NCBI RefSeq assembly: GCF_947488565.1
Contig: NZ_CANKZC010000002.1
Coordinates: forward strand, 620,001-684,000
Source: an uncultured Psychrobacter sp.
GTDB taxonomy: Bacteria; Pseudomonadota; Gammaproteobacteria; Pseudomonadales; Moraxellaceae
DNA length: 64,000 nt
Reading direction: 5' to 3'
A program made the translations under genes and the position numbers. Numbering within the stretch: position 1 is the first letter of the stretch; every line of letters starts with the position of its first letter. Below, one piece after another: positions 55,551 through 64,000 of this stretch. The notes beneath the pieces are model-generated. The model worked only from the letters and a program-made list of their open reading frames with translations, searched no databases and was not told where the DNA came from.

Positions 55551-56903
55551 TTAGCCCTCCAGCTCAATGCGCGTTAAATTATCACGCAAGATATCACCAA
55601 ATTCATATTTACCAGGAGATACGAAAGTGCATAATCCAACATCTTCTTCATCCAGTTCAAGCACGCCCAAATCAACCGCAGACACGATGTCTTCAACGAT
55701 CAAAGCGCGTAACAACTGTGTGGGTAAGTAGTCTTGTGGCATAACCTCTTCATAAATCCCGATAGGCACCATCGCTCGCGGCGAACCATTACTTGTGGTA
55801 GTAAAGTTGTACTTTTTGCCACCGAAAAACTGCGAGATATAAATGGGAAGCTTAGAGAAGCGGTTTTTACCTGGACTAAAGAAGTGAAATGCTGGTCGTT
55901 CACGGCCTTCAGGTAATACACTAACTTGATTGTGGAAACGACCAAGATAAGCCACATTATCGAACAATTTACGTCCAGAAAGTACCGACCCTGAGATGAT
56001 ACGATTCTCGCCTGCCACCAATTGTCCTTTTGTCAATGCAGTCATATCAGCACCGCGCTCAGTCGCAACCAAATGTGGCTCTTTAACTGCAGGACCTGCA
56101 AGGCTCAACAATCGACGTGTATATAAGCGACCCGTCGTAAAGAGTTTACCAATAGCAATCACATCTTGATAACCGATCGTCCAGACGGTTACGCCGCGGC
56201 TGATAGGATGTAAAAAGTGAATATGCGTACCAGCAAGACCAGCAGGATGCTTGCCTGCAAAGCTATGATACTCAGTGACGTTGTTATCTGCTGTCTTTGC
56301 AACTGACGGGAGCTTAGCATCACTATGATGACAGACAAAAGTTTTTGGGCTGAGTGTAGACAATACAGCCAGTCCGTCGTTAAATGCTTGCAGTTGCTCA
56401 TTGATCAATAACATTGGATCAAACGCTAATGGATTGGTATCCATCGCGGTGACAAAGATAGCGTGCGGACGCGCACCGATATCAGGAGCACGGCTATAGG
56501 GACGTGTGCGAAATGCAGTCCATTCACCAGACGCAAGCAATTGGGTTTCAACGGCTTCCGAGTCTAAGTCAGCAAGTTGCTGGGAGTCATAGCGCTGAAA
56601 CTCTACTTCTTCACCGTTTGGGTCAACCTCAATTACAAGACTTTCAAAGACACGACGCTCACCACGTTTAATGGCAATAACTTTACCAGCTGCAGGGGCT
56701 GTGTATATAACACCAACTCGTTTTTTGTCTTCAAAAACAGGTTGACCCTTAGCTACAACGTCACCTTCTGTAACGTTCATCGTAGGTTTCATACCTACAT
56801 AATCGTAACCAATGAGTGCCACATGTGCTGGTCTGTGCTCTGATATCTCGCGGGAGGGCTCACCTGTGATGGGCAAATCCAAACCTTTCTTGATGGTAAT
56901 CAT
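55551..56903 (-). CDS. nqrA: Na+-NQR subunit A
   Basis: NqrA is the soluble, cytoplasmic-side subunit that takes part in ubiquinone reduction. The 450-residue protein begins [20 protein letters not shown] and carries [34 protein letters not shown], whose first half is family-typical, then [24 protein letters not shown] and GTHIHFLHP. The C-terminus has [19 protein letters not shown]. It is the first gene of the operon, with an 866-base non-coding region upstream. Confidence 0.97.
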   Translation of the reverse strand: MITIKKGLDLPITGEPSREISEHRPAHVALIGYDYVGMKPTMNVTEGDVVAKGQPVFEDKKRVGVIYTAPAAGKVIAIKRGERRVFESLVIEVDPNGEEVEFQRYDSQQLADLDSEAVETQLLASGEWTAFRTRPYSRAPDIGARPHAIFVTAMDTNPLAFDPMLLINEQLQAFNDGLAVLSTLSPKTFVCHHSDAKLPSVAKTADNNVTEYHSFAGKHPAGLAGTHIHFLHPISRGVTVWTIGYQDVIAIGKLFTTGRLYTRRLLSLAGPAVKEPHLVATERGADMTALTKGQLVAGENRIISGSVLSGRKLFDNVAYLGRFHNQVSVLPEGRERPAFHFFSPGKNRFSKLPIYISQFFGGKKYNFTTTSNGSPRAMVPIGIYEEVMPQDYLPTQLLRALIVEDIVSAVDLGVLELDEEDVGLCTFVSPGKYEFGDILRDNLTRIELEG

Positions 56904-57769
56904 AAGCGAAAACTTAGTCCATAGTCTAAAACGATACCAGACGTCCTGTTTGGTACGACAGCAGTACTCTTAATACCATTATGAAAAACCACCAATCAGC
57001 AGCAGCTTATAGTAAAGCTGTGATTGAGTGCCTTAAACATAACGCTTAAGTATTACTGCAAGTAAGAGTATTAACGCTGACCTTAGACTCCTTAACAACA
57101 CGTTAACGTCTTATTCGAATTACCAAAGTGGCGACCGGCTACCAAGATGCATCATAAGTCTATCAAATCAAAGTAGACCTCTAAAACCAACTGCTTAGAG
57201 TGGACACTTCAAATTATAGATGAACCTACAATACGTTTTATTGAAATTTATAACATTGTCATACTAGTATCATGTGATTGCGTCTAAAACAGAAAAAACT
57301 CTCAGACGCAATATATGATAAGTTGATTAAAAACAAACCGATTAACGAAGTAGGATACAATTTTAAATCATACCCATCTATCGAAAATCAGGCTGTCATA
57401 TCTTTATAGTTATGTCCTATTATGGCCAAACACGCTCAATCTATGTAAAAGCTCAATAGGCATTGCTAAGATATAGAAACAAATACAAATTTACCTAGGA
57501 TTATACGCTAAATTAACCTAAAATTGCCAGTTAGTAATTGAATTTATCTAATTGTAGTACCTAACTTAGCGGTTGAAACTTATAGTTATCAATCATCAAA
57601 AATGCTCAGACGACTATAATGGTTTTAACTTAAGATATAAACTAAAGTTGTTCTTGGAGACAAATATTTAGTTAAGTGCATACTTTATAGTATTTTCTTC
57701 CTAATTATCAATTATTGTTGTTTCTGTCGTACTTTCGCTATCCATAAAACGTTTTATAAGGAGTACTAT
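56904..57769. other. 866-bp non-coding region between nqrA and hisA
   Basis: This is the longest gene-free stretch in the window; no frame longer than about 60 codons reads through it. It holds several palindromes: CAGCTT/AAGCTG at 57003-57020, a perfect ACGTTAACGT at 57100-57109, and a 9-bp inverted repeat ATTGCGTCT (57277-57285) with AGACGCAAT (57304-57312). It must contain the divergent promoters of nqrA-F and hisA. A small RNA cannot be excluded. Confidence 0.55.
57277..57312. repeat. Perfect 9-bp inverted repeat upstream of nqrA
   Basis: ATTGCGTCT (57277-57285) and AGACGCAAT (57304-57312) are perfectly complementary across 18 nt. There is no T-run on either side, so it is more like an operator or RNA stem than a terminator. 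Confidence 0.45.
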
Positions 57770-58507
57770 ATGTGTGCTGCGCCTGTAATTATCCCTGCTA
57801 TCGATCTAAAAGATGGCAAATGTGTACGCTTAAAACAAGGTCGTATGGAGGATGACACCGTATTCTCTGACAATCCTGTGGCTGTAGCGGGTCGCTGGGT
57901 AAAAGAGGGAGCACGGCGTTTGCATCTGGTTGATCTCAATGGCGCATTTGATGGCGTACCAGTTCACAGGCAAGTGGTCAACGATATTGCCAAAGCCTAC
58001 CCAAACTTGCCTATTCAATTGGGTGGCGGTGTACGTAATATGAACACTATTGAGCAATATATCACAGCAGGTCTCACCTATATTATTATAGGAACCAAAG
58101 CGGTTGAAGACCCTGATTTTGTGACGGAGGCTTGCCGTGAGTTTGCCGGGCATATTATCGTTGGTATTGATGCTAAAGACGGTATGGTGGCCACTCATGG
58201 CTGGGCGAATATCACAGACACCAAAGCGACCAAGCTTGCCCGCCGCTTTGCTGACGTCGGTGTATCATCCATCGTTTATACCGATATCGCTCGTGATGGT
58301 ATGATGCAAGGGGTCAACGTCGATCAAACGGTCAACCTTGCACGTGAAGGGGGTTTGCCCGTTATAGCGTCGGGCGGTGTCACTGATATGCAAGATATCG
58401 AGCTATTAAAGCCTTATGGCAATTGTATTGAAGGGATTATTACAGGGCGGGCGATTTACGAGGGTACACTGGATCTTGGAGAGGCACAAAGCTATCTAGA
58501 CAGTTAA
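57770..58507 (+). CDS. hisA: Phosphoribosylformimino-AICAR isomerase
   Basis: HisA is a TIM-barrel isomerase of histidine synthesis. The N-terminal catalytic Asp is in [17 protein letters not shown] near residue 12, and the second in [16 protein letters not shown] near 131. The phosphate-binding loops GGGVRN and ASGGVTD are present, ending with [15 protein letters not shown]. At 245 residues it is standard. AAGGAG precedes the ATG. It is separated from hisB-hisH, and hisF is not beside it. Confidence 0.96.
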   Translation: MCAAPVIIPAIDLKDGKCVRLKQGRMEDDTVFSDNPVAVAGRWVKEGARRLHLVDLNGAFDGVPVHRQVVNDIAKAYPNLPIQLGGGVRNMNTIEQYITAGLTYIIIGTKAVEDPDFVTEACREFAGHIIVGIDAKDGMVATHGWANITDTKATKLARRFADVGVSSIVYTDIARDGMMQGVNVDQTVNLAREGGLPVIASGGVTDMQDIELLKPYGNCIEGIITGRAIYEGTLDLGEAQSYLDS

Positions 58508-58579
58508 TAGTTTATACATAGGGTTGTCTGTATTGACTACAAAGACAATGGTTGTTCATCACCTTCACCAAGGATACTT

Positions 58580-60181
58580 ATGATAGCTATTTTTGACTAT
58601 CTATCTTTACGCAGATACTTGCCAGTCATAGGTCAGCTGTTATTATTAATAAGTATCTTTTACGGCTTACCTGTTCACGCGGCTAGCGAAGAGTTAACAA
58701 GCGTAGCAGCCGCAGCAGGCATAGATAACAGTACTTTACTAAATTTAGAGGCAGAGTCCGAGACAGAAGCGGAACGTGATACATCAGCACTCATAGATGC
58801 GCCGCCAGTCATTAGTGGGGAAAGTACCAATAATGCTCAAATTGAAACCACGCCCACTTTTCAAAAAGACAATGAGATCCGTCAACGTATCAACGGTATT
58901 TTCTCTGAGATTGATGGTTTGCAAGCTGTTGATGTGAGCGTTACTCAAGGTGTCGTCACCTTAGGTGGAGAGACCCCTAATGAAAAAAAGGCGCAACAAG
59001 CGATCAATTTAACCAATCGTCTAACAGATGTAGTAACGGTTGAAGACAATATTAATCGAACGCTCGATGTGCAAGACAATGTGTCAACAGTATATCAAGG
59101 ACTGAAGACTCAAGGTATAAACCTAATCAAAGCCACTCCATTGCTGTTAGTCGGTATTGTATTATTTGGCTTGGTGACATGGTTTGGTAGCTGGCTATCT
59201 AAACGACAAAAAATGTGGCAGCGTCTTACTCCCAATCCTTTTGTAGCTGAGTTACTGGCGCAAACTATTAAAGTAATCTTTATCATCTTTGGTTTGATAT
59301 TGGCTTTGAGCCTGATAGGTGCTGAGACCATCTTGGGTACGCTTCTTGGCGGGGCGGGGGTCATCGGTATCGCTGTTGGTTTTGCAGTCAAAGATACTAT
59401 TGAAAACTATATAGCCTCTTTAATGCTCAGTATTCGCCAGCCATTTCGTGCCCGCGACCAAGTCGTAATTAATGGTCAAGAAGGTATCGTGGTGCGTCTG
59501 ACCTCAAGAGCAACGATTTTAATGACGCTAGATGGTAATCAGCTGCGTATTCCTAACGCTGAAGTCTTCAAAGGTACGATTTTAAATTACACCAAAAACC
59601 CTGAGCGCCGCTTTACCTTCGAGCTGGGTGTAGATGCCAATGACGATCCACTGGCAGCGATTAAAGTCGGACTTGATGCGATATACAAATTAGACTTTGT
59701 GTTGGATGAGCCTAGAGCTATTGCTATCATAGCCAACGTTGGTGACTCTAATATTATTCTTGAATTTCAAGTATGGGTAGATCAATCAGAAACTGATTTT
59801 GCAAAAGCCCGCAGTATTGCTATTCGTGAAACCAAGCACGCTTTAGAAAACGAAGGTTTTAGCTTGCCTGAACCTATTTATCGTCTACGTTTCAATGATA
59901 AGTTAGAAACAGCCTTTGAGCATATGCAAGAGAGTAGAGGTAAAACAGACTCTGAGATGACTGTCACACCGCTAACTTCTGGCGCAGATAATCAGCAGAC
60001 CAAAGATGACAAGGATAAACAGCAAGCAAAGGCGCGTGCAAAGCAAATTTTGGATGGACGCGACAGCAAAGATGTATTTGATGCCCGTCCTGATGAAAAA
60101 CTTATGCAAAAAGTTGAGCAGGAAATTGCAGAGAATTCTGATGAGACTGATCTATTAAATAACAATAGCCCACAAGAATAA
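58580..60181 (+). CDS. MscS-family mechanosensitive channel with a BON domain
   Basis: The 533-residue protein has an N-terminal signal or membrane segment (about 12-34), a polar spacer, and a BON domain (about 93-165: EIRQRINGIFSEIDGLQAV, GVVTLGGETPNEKKAQQAI). Three membrane helices lie at about 180-275, with the MscS pore motif LGGAGVIGIAVGFAVKDTIENYIAS. The beta domain (QPFRARDQVVINGQEGIVV, LRIPNAEVFKGTILNYT) and a C-terminal alpha/beta domain follow. The last about 80 residues are Lys/Asp-rich and disordered. MscS channels open under membrane tension to release osmolytes. The BON domain probably binds the envelope. Confidence 0.92.
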   Translation: MIAIFDYLSLRRYLPVIGQLLLLISIFYGLPVHAASEELTSVAAAAGIDNSTLLNLEAESETEAERDTSALIDAPPVISGESTNNAQIETTPTFQKDNEIRQRINGIFSEIDGLQAVDVSVTQGVVTLGGETPNEKKAQQAINLTNRLTDVVTVEDNINRTLDVQDNVSTVYQGLKTQGINLIKATPLLLVGIVLFGLVTWFGSWLSKRQKMWQRLTPNPFVAELLAQTIKVIFIIFGLILALSLIGAETILGTLLGGAGVIGIAVGFAVKDTIENYIASLMLSIRQPFRARDQVVINGQEGIVVRLTSRATILMTLDGNQLRIPNAEVFKGTILNYTKNPERRFTFELGVDANDDPLAAIKVGLDAIYKLDFVLDEPRAIAIIANVGDSNIILEFQVWVDQSETDFAKARSIAIRETKHALENEGFSLPEPIYRLRFNDKLETAFEHMQESRGKTDSEMTVTPLTSGADNQQTKDDKDKQQAKARAKQILDGRDSKDVFDARPDEKLMQKVEQEIAENSDETDLLNNNSPQE

Positions 60182-60198
60182 GCTGTATGGATAAACGT

Positions 60199-60231
60199 AA
60201 AAAAGGCTAAAGATGACTTTAGCCTTTTTTG
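60199..60231. terminator. Bidirectional terminator between mscS-like gene and rnr
   Basis: AAAAGGCTAAAG (60201-60212) pairs perfectly with CTTTAGCCTTTT (60217-60228) over a 4-nt loop, with A- and T-runs on both sides. Confidence 0.92.
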
Positions 60232-60254
60232 TTATTCTAGTATTTTGTCTAAAC

Positions 60255-62522
60255 CTAGCTCTTTTTATTTGAACCTTTGCTGCTTCGACCATTACTTTTC
60301 TTGGCGGCGCTTTTTTTCGTCTGATCTTTTTTTGTTTGATTCATCTCGCTAGCTTGTAACTTCGCTTTTAAGTCAAAATCAATCTGCAGCAGATCCATAT
60401 TGACACCAGCAACTTGGACTTTGACCAAATCACCAAGTCCAAACAAGGTGCCTTTATCTTTACCAATGAGCTGTTGTTGATGCTCATCATAGACAAAGAA
60501 GTCATCACCGACGTTTGAGATATGAACCAGACCATCAATATATAGGTCAGTCAATGTCACAAATAAACCAAAGCTTGTGACGGTTGTGACGACACCTTCA
60601 AACTCTTCACCAACATGATCTTTCATATAATGACATTTTAGCCAAGACTCTACAAAACGTGATGCCTTTTCAGCACGGCGCTCAGTATCTGAGGTTTGTG
60701 TGCCTGCGCCATCAAGAGAAAAGTCCATAACAGGCTGTTTACTGTTGGTTACCTTGGCTTTAATCGCACGGTGTAACATTAGGTCCGGATAACGACGAAT
60801 CGGTGAGGTAAAGTGGCTATACTCATCATATGCCAGACCAAAGTGACCAATGTTATCGGGCGCATAGTTAGCCTGCATCATTGAGCGCAGCAGCATACTA
60901 TGAATACTGATTGCATCTGGACGATCTTTTGTCGCTTCAATAATACGCTGATAGTCGGCTTGCGTTGGATTCTCTTCAGGGAAACTTAAACCAAAGTTCT
61001 TTGCATATTCGTGAATACGCATTGATTTTTCGCTGTCAGGATTGTCATGGTTACGGTATAAAACAGGCAACTCATTTTTTAGCGCAAAGTTTGCTGCACA
61101 AGTATTGGCAAGCAACATACACTCTTCAATGAGCTTATGAGCATCACCGCGAGTACGTGGCAAGATGTCCGCGATACCGCCTTCTTCGTTGAACTTTATA
61201 TAAGTCTCAACGGTTTCAAACTCCATTGCATGACGATCTTCACGCTTTTTGATAAGCAGCCCATACAATTGATGAAGCGTATCGACAGACTTTTTGACGT
61301 CTTTATTACCTGTTAAAGATTCAGGGACACTTTTATCTTTGGGATTAGCAAAATAATCATTTACCTGATTGTAGGTTAGACGTGCCTGTGAATGCATAAC
61401 ACCAGGATAAAACTCGTAACCTGTAATCTTGCCTGCACGTGATATTTTAATATCAGCAACCATACAGAGACGATCCACTGAAGGGTTTAGCGAACATAAG
61501 CCATTCGACAATACTTCAGGTAACATAGGAATCACACGGTGCGGAAAGTAAACCGACGTGCCACGCTCATAAGCGTCTTGATCTAGTGGAGAGTTTGGTG
61601 TCACATAATGGCTGACATCAGCAATAGCGACCAACACTCGATAGTTTCCGCCTGAGCGTTTTTCAGCAAACACTGCATCATCGAAGTCACGCGCATCTTC
61701 ACCATCAATAGTGATTAATGGTAGGTCACGTAAGTCCGTACGACCCTTAAAGTCCTTCTTACTAGGCTCTCTATAGTCATTGGCTTGTTTGAGTGCTTCT
61801 GCACTGAATTCAGAGGGTATATCGTAATTGAGTAGAGTAGTTTCAATGATAAGTTCACGATCATTGTCGTCACTCAGCACCTCTGTAATCTTACCTGTAG
61901 CAAACTCGTGCTGATTGGGCCAGTCAATGACATCAACTTTCACCGGATCGCCCTGTTTGGCACCTACCGCATGTATATTATCATCAGTGACGGTGATTGG
62001 TTGATGGTTGTTTGGGCTACCAAGCTCGACACAATAGCCATCTTCATCACGAGTAAGCGTACCAATAAACTGATTTTGATGACGTTCAGTCACATCAACG
62101 ATACGACCTTCGGTACGCCCACGGTTATCTGTTGTGGTGCCGACAGCATCGACCATGTCACCGTTAAATACCCAGCGCATTTGTTTTTCGTGTAAAAACA
62201 AATCTGGCATATCTTCTAGTACCACAAAACCAAAGCCTTTTGGATGAGCAGATACCGTACCAGTAACCACATCTTGTTGCGTGACTGCACGAAAGCGATA
62301 AGGACGTCCTTCACGATTCACTTGACCATCACGAGCCATGGCTTTGAGACGATTGCCTAATGCATCAAACTGATCAGGATCATTGATGTCAAAAGCTTTT
62401 GCCAGCTGTTGATGTGTTGGTTCATCGTTTTCAGCGATCGTACGTAGTATCAGCTCACGACTAGGGATAGGATTGTCATATTTCTGTGCCTCACTTGAGG
62501 CGTTTGGATCATTCCAACTCAT
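60255..62522 (-). CDS. rnr: Ribonuclease R
   Basis: RNase R is a 3'-5' exoribonuclease that degrades structured RNA and works with tmRNA. The 755-residue protein has an N-terminal winged-helix region (about 15-80), two cold-shock-like domains (about 80-230), and the RNB catalytic domain with ITIDGEDARDFDDAVFAE near residue 265, including the catalytic aspartates. SPIRRYPDLMLHRAIKA lies near 575. The S1 domain (VTSFGLFVTLTDLYIDGLVHISNV) follows at about 640-720. The C-terminal tail is Lys/Ser-rich (KKSAAKKSNGRSSKGS), as in other RNase R proteins. Confidence 0.96.
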   Translation of the reverse strand: MSWNDPNASSEAQKYDNPIPSRELILRTIAENDEPTHQQLAKAFDINDPDQFDALGNRLKAMARDGQVNREGRPYRFRAVTQQDVVTGTVSAHPKGFGFVVLEDMPDLFLHEKQMRWVFNGDMVDAVGTTTDNRGRTEGRIVDVTERHQNQFIGTLTRDEDGYCVELGSPNNHQPITVTDDNIHAVGAKQGDPVKVDVIDWPNQHEFATGKITEVLSDDNDRELIIETTLLNYDIPSEFSAEALKQANDYREPSKKDFKGRTDLRDLPLITIDGEDARDFDDAVFAEKRSGGNYRVLVAIADVSHYVTPNSPLDQDAYERGTSVYFPHRVIPMLPEVLSNGLCSLNPSVDRLCMVADIKISRAGKITGYEFYPGVMHSQARLTYNQVNDYFANPKDKSVPESLTGNKDVKKSVDTLHQLYGLLIKKREDRHAMEFETVETYIKFNEEGGIADILPRTRGDAHKLIEECMLLANTCAANFALKNELPVLYRNHDNPDSEKSMRIHEYAKNFGLSFPEENPTQADYQRIIEATKDRPDAISIHSMLLRSMMQANYAPDNIGHFGLAYDEYSHFTSPIRRYPDLMLHRAIKAKVTNSKQPVMDFSLDGAGTQTSDTERRAEKASRFVESWLKCHYMKDHVGEEFEGVVTTVTSFGLFVTLTDLYIDGLVHISNVGDDFFVYDEHQQQLIGKDKGTLFGLGDLVKVQVAGVNMDLLQIDFDLKAKLQASEMNQTKKDQTKKSAAKKSNGRSSKGSNKKS

Positions 62523-62645
62523 AAATTACCGTATCTATTTTTAAAATTATTAATAATGGCTATCTTAACACGAACGACGCTTTAATACCCGACGTCAATG
62601 AGGTTATATCTATTCGATAGCTGACTGTTTGGGTAGACTGCTTGA

Positions 62646-63890
62646 TCAAATATCGATGTCAGTAGTACCAGATTGGTTTGCAATTTTTTTACTGTCTAAC
62701 TCTTTTGATACTTCAAGTACAGTCGTTTGATTAGATTTATCTAAATACTTCTGTGCTTTATCCACTTCGCTCGTTAAAGTATTGACCGTTTGCTTCATGC
62801 TCTCTAACGCTTCAACTTTGTAATTACTAATCATATCCATCGTATCATAAACATTATTGAAAGCGTTTTGCAGTTTATCAAGCTCAATAGTACTACTGGT
62901 TGCTTGTTCATGAATTTCACCAGATTGACGTTTGAGCATCGCTGAGGTTGACTCAATCAAACTACTGGTCGTTTTATTCAATGCCGTGATCTGATCTAAG
63001 ACCAGTTTTTGATTGGTCATAGCTTGTGCAACCACGACGGCTGTCCGTAATGCAGAAATAGTCGTTGTAGTAGCGCGATCCACACCTTTAATAAGTTCCA
63101 AATTATTTTTACGAATGGTATCTAATGCCAAATAGCCTTGTACGTTAACAGCCAGCTGTGTCAAAAAGTCGGTGTTTTTTTGGCGTACGTAAAACAGCAT
63201 CTCTTCTTTTATGATGCGGGCCTTTTCAGGGTCAGTCGCTTCTAAAGAATAGACTTTTTGCTCAAGCTGCTCATCAATCTTTTTGCCGACGTAAATATAC
63301 TGGCGAATGGATTGCATCAAATCCCACATATTGACTTTTTCTTGCTCAATCATCGCATTGTCTTTGAGCAACTCATCCTTACCATTATAAAGACTGGTCA
63401 CCACTGCGTTGATATGCGACTGTGCGGATTCATATTGACGAAAATAATCTTGAACTTTATTGCCAAACGGTATGATGCCGAACAGCTTGCGCGAATTGGT
63501 CAACTCTTTTTTGCTTGGGTCCAAGTCTTCTACGATACCGCGTAATTCTGTCAATGACTTGGCAATTGGTGAATTATCAAATAGGCTATCATTGATACTC
63601 TTAGCAGGAAGTTCTAACATGCGGTTAGACACTTGAGCCGACTCACGAATCTCTTTAGTACCTAAGTTATGAATGGATTGTAAGTTTTCTTGAAAGTCAG
63701 GACCATTTACTGGATTGGTAATGACATGATCTACAAAAGCATCGACTTTAGCATCAAGTTCTGGAATCTGACTTTTATCCAGCTTAACCATCTGATCCGC
63801 TTCGCTTTTTTCCACCTCTTTTACAGGGTCAGGTGGCGTCAAAGAGATACTTGGCGTATTCGTATTTTCTGGCGGTGTAAGTTCTTGCAT
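62646..63890 (-). CDS. Toxic anion resistance protein, TelA/KlaA family
   Basis: The ATG at 63890 (MQELTPPENTNTPSI) is preferred to the one at 63938 because AGGAAC stands before it; this gives 414 residues. The TelA pattern is clear from about residue 90 on: RKLFGIIPFGNKVQDYFRQYESAQSHI, and LQGYLALDTIRKNNLELIKGVDRATTTTISALRTAVVVAQA, here cited in part. The protein is almost entirely helical, soluble and without a signal peptide. Members are linked to tellurite and other envelope stress, but the mechanism is unknown. It is the last gene in the window. Confidence 0.9.
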   Translation of the reverse strand: MQELTPPENTNTPSISLTPPDPVKEVEKSEADQMVKLDKSQIPELDAKVDAFVDHVITNPVNGPDFQENLQSIHNLGTKEIRESAQVSNRMLELPAKSINDSLFDNSPIAKSLTELRGIVEDLDPSKKELTNSRKLFGIIPFGNKVQDYFRQYESAQSHINAVVTSLYNGKDELLKDNAMIEQEKVNMWDLMQSIRQYIYVGKKIDEQLEQKVYSLEATDPEKARIIKEEMLFYVRQKNTDFLTQLAVNVQGYLALDTIRKNNLELIKGVDRATTTTISALRTAVVVAQAMTNQKLVLDQITALNKTTSSLIESTSAMLKRQSGEIHEQATSSTIELDKLQNAFNNVYDTMDMISNYKVEALESMKQTVNTLTSEVDKAQKYLDKSNQTTVLEVSKELDSKKIANQSGTTDIDI

Positions 63891-64000
63891 AAGTGTTCCT
63901 GTCGATAAATGATAGATTAAAATGTTTGAATTATTCAATGATGTTAGGTAACGTTTAGTCTGCTAGTTCAAGCAAGTAGCATAATCGCTAAAGATCTATT

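Noticed and set aside
1..64000. CRISPR arrays, insertion sequences and an origin with DnaA boxes
   Set aside because: No regularly spaced repeats, no transposase-like protein and no cluster of TTATCCACA-type boxes were seen, in spite of the parS-like sites.

Overview
The window looks like chromosomal DNA of a gammaproteobacterium of the family Moraxellaceae, most probably Psychrobacter. This is inferred from the general look of the proteins, the moderate G+C content and the gene set (Na+-translocating NQR with adjacent apbE/nqrM, TelA, an HSL-type lipase, DUF4385). No 16S gene is present to confirm it. Nearly all of the window is housekeeping DNA with tight gene packing, and most gene ends carry readable rho-independent terminators.

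Layout. 1-3045: tail of an unidentified gene, then a BarA/GacS-like hybrid histidine kinase on the minus strand. 3536-12491: fmt, rsmB, thrC, a LysM protein, dprA, tsaC and a TIGR01777-type epimerase, all on the plus strand. 12713-16449: two tandem membrane-anchored metallophosphoesterases converging on a lipase-like hydrolase. 16770-22029: grpE and dnaK, then bioC and bioF on the minus strand. 22321-26347: a small outer-membrane barrel, an NfeD/SPFH pair and hemN. 26657-33436: a penicillin-acylase-family lipoprotein, the ComM-type ATPase, fhs and gph. 33580-38856: DUF4385, a small exported protein, tRNA-Phe, a PanZ-like GNAT, hisB-hisH, a small membrane protein and avtA. 39082-40029: a 2-hydroxyacid dehydrogenase.

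40030-42053 is the one clearly accessory-looking stretch. It holds a GC-rich near-palindromic element followed by a very AT-rich three-gene operon, read from the minus strand in the order DuOB, DUF488, DUF4326. No function is established for this set here, and it is the best candidate for an undescribed system.

42054-48748 carries the tesA-ybbA-ybbP export/esterase group, a second alpha/beta hydrolase and a CynX-type MFS transporter. 49105-56903 is a complete Na+-NQR locus (nqrABCDEF) followed by its maturation genes apbE (FMN transferase) and nqrM. An 866-base non-coding region separates nqrA from hisA. The window ends with a BON-MscS channel, RNase R and TelA.

A second layer of information is a scattered set of near-perfect or degenerate copies of the ParB-binding parS palindrome (TGTTTCACGTGAAACA), at about 5.6, 7.8, 12.5 and 46.0 kb. 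Two lie inside coding genes. This suggests that the window lies in the origin-proximal chromosome-segregation domain. No dnaA gene, DnaA-box cluster, insertion sequence, integrase or CRISPR array was seen.
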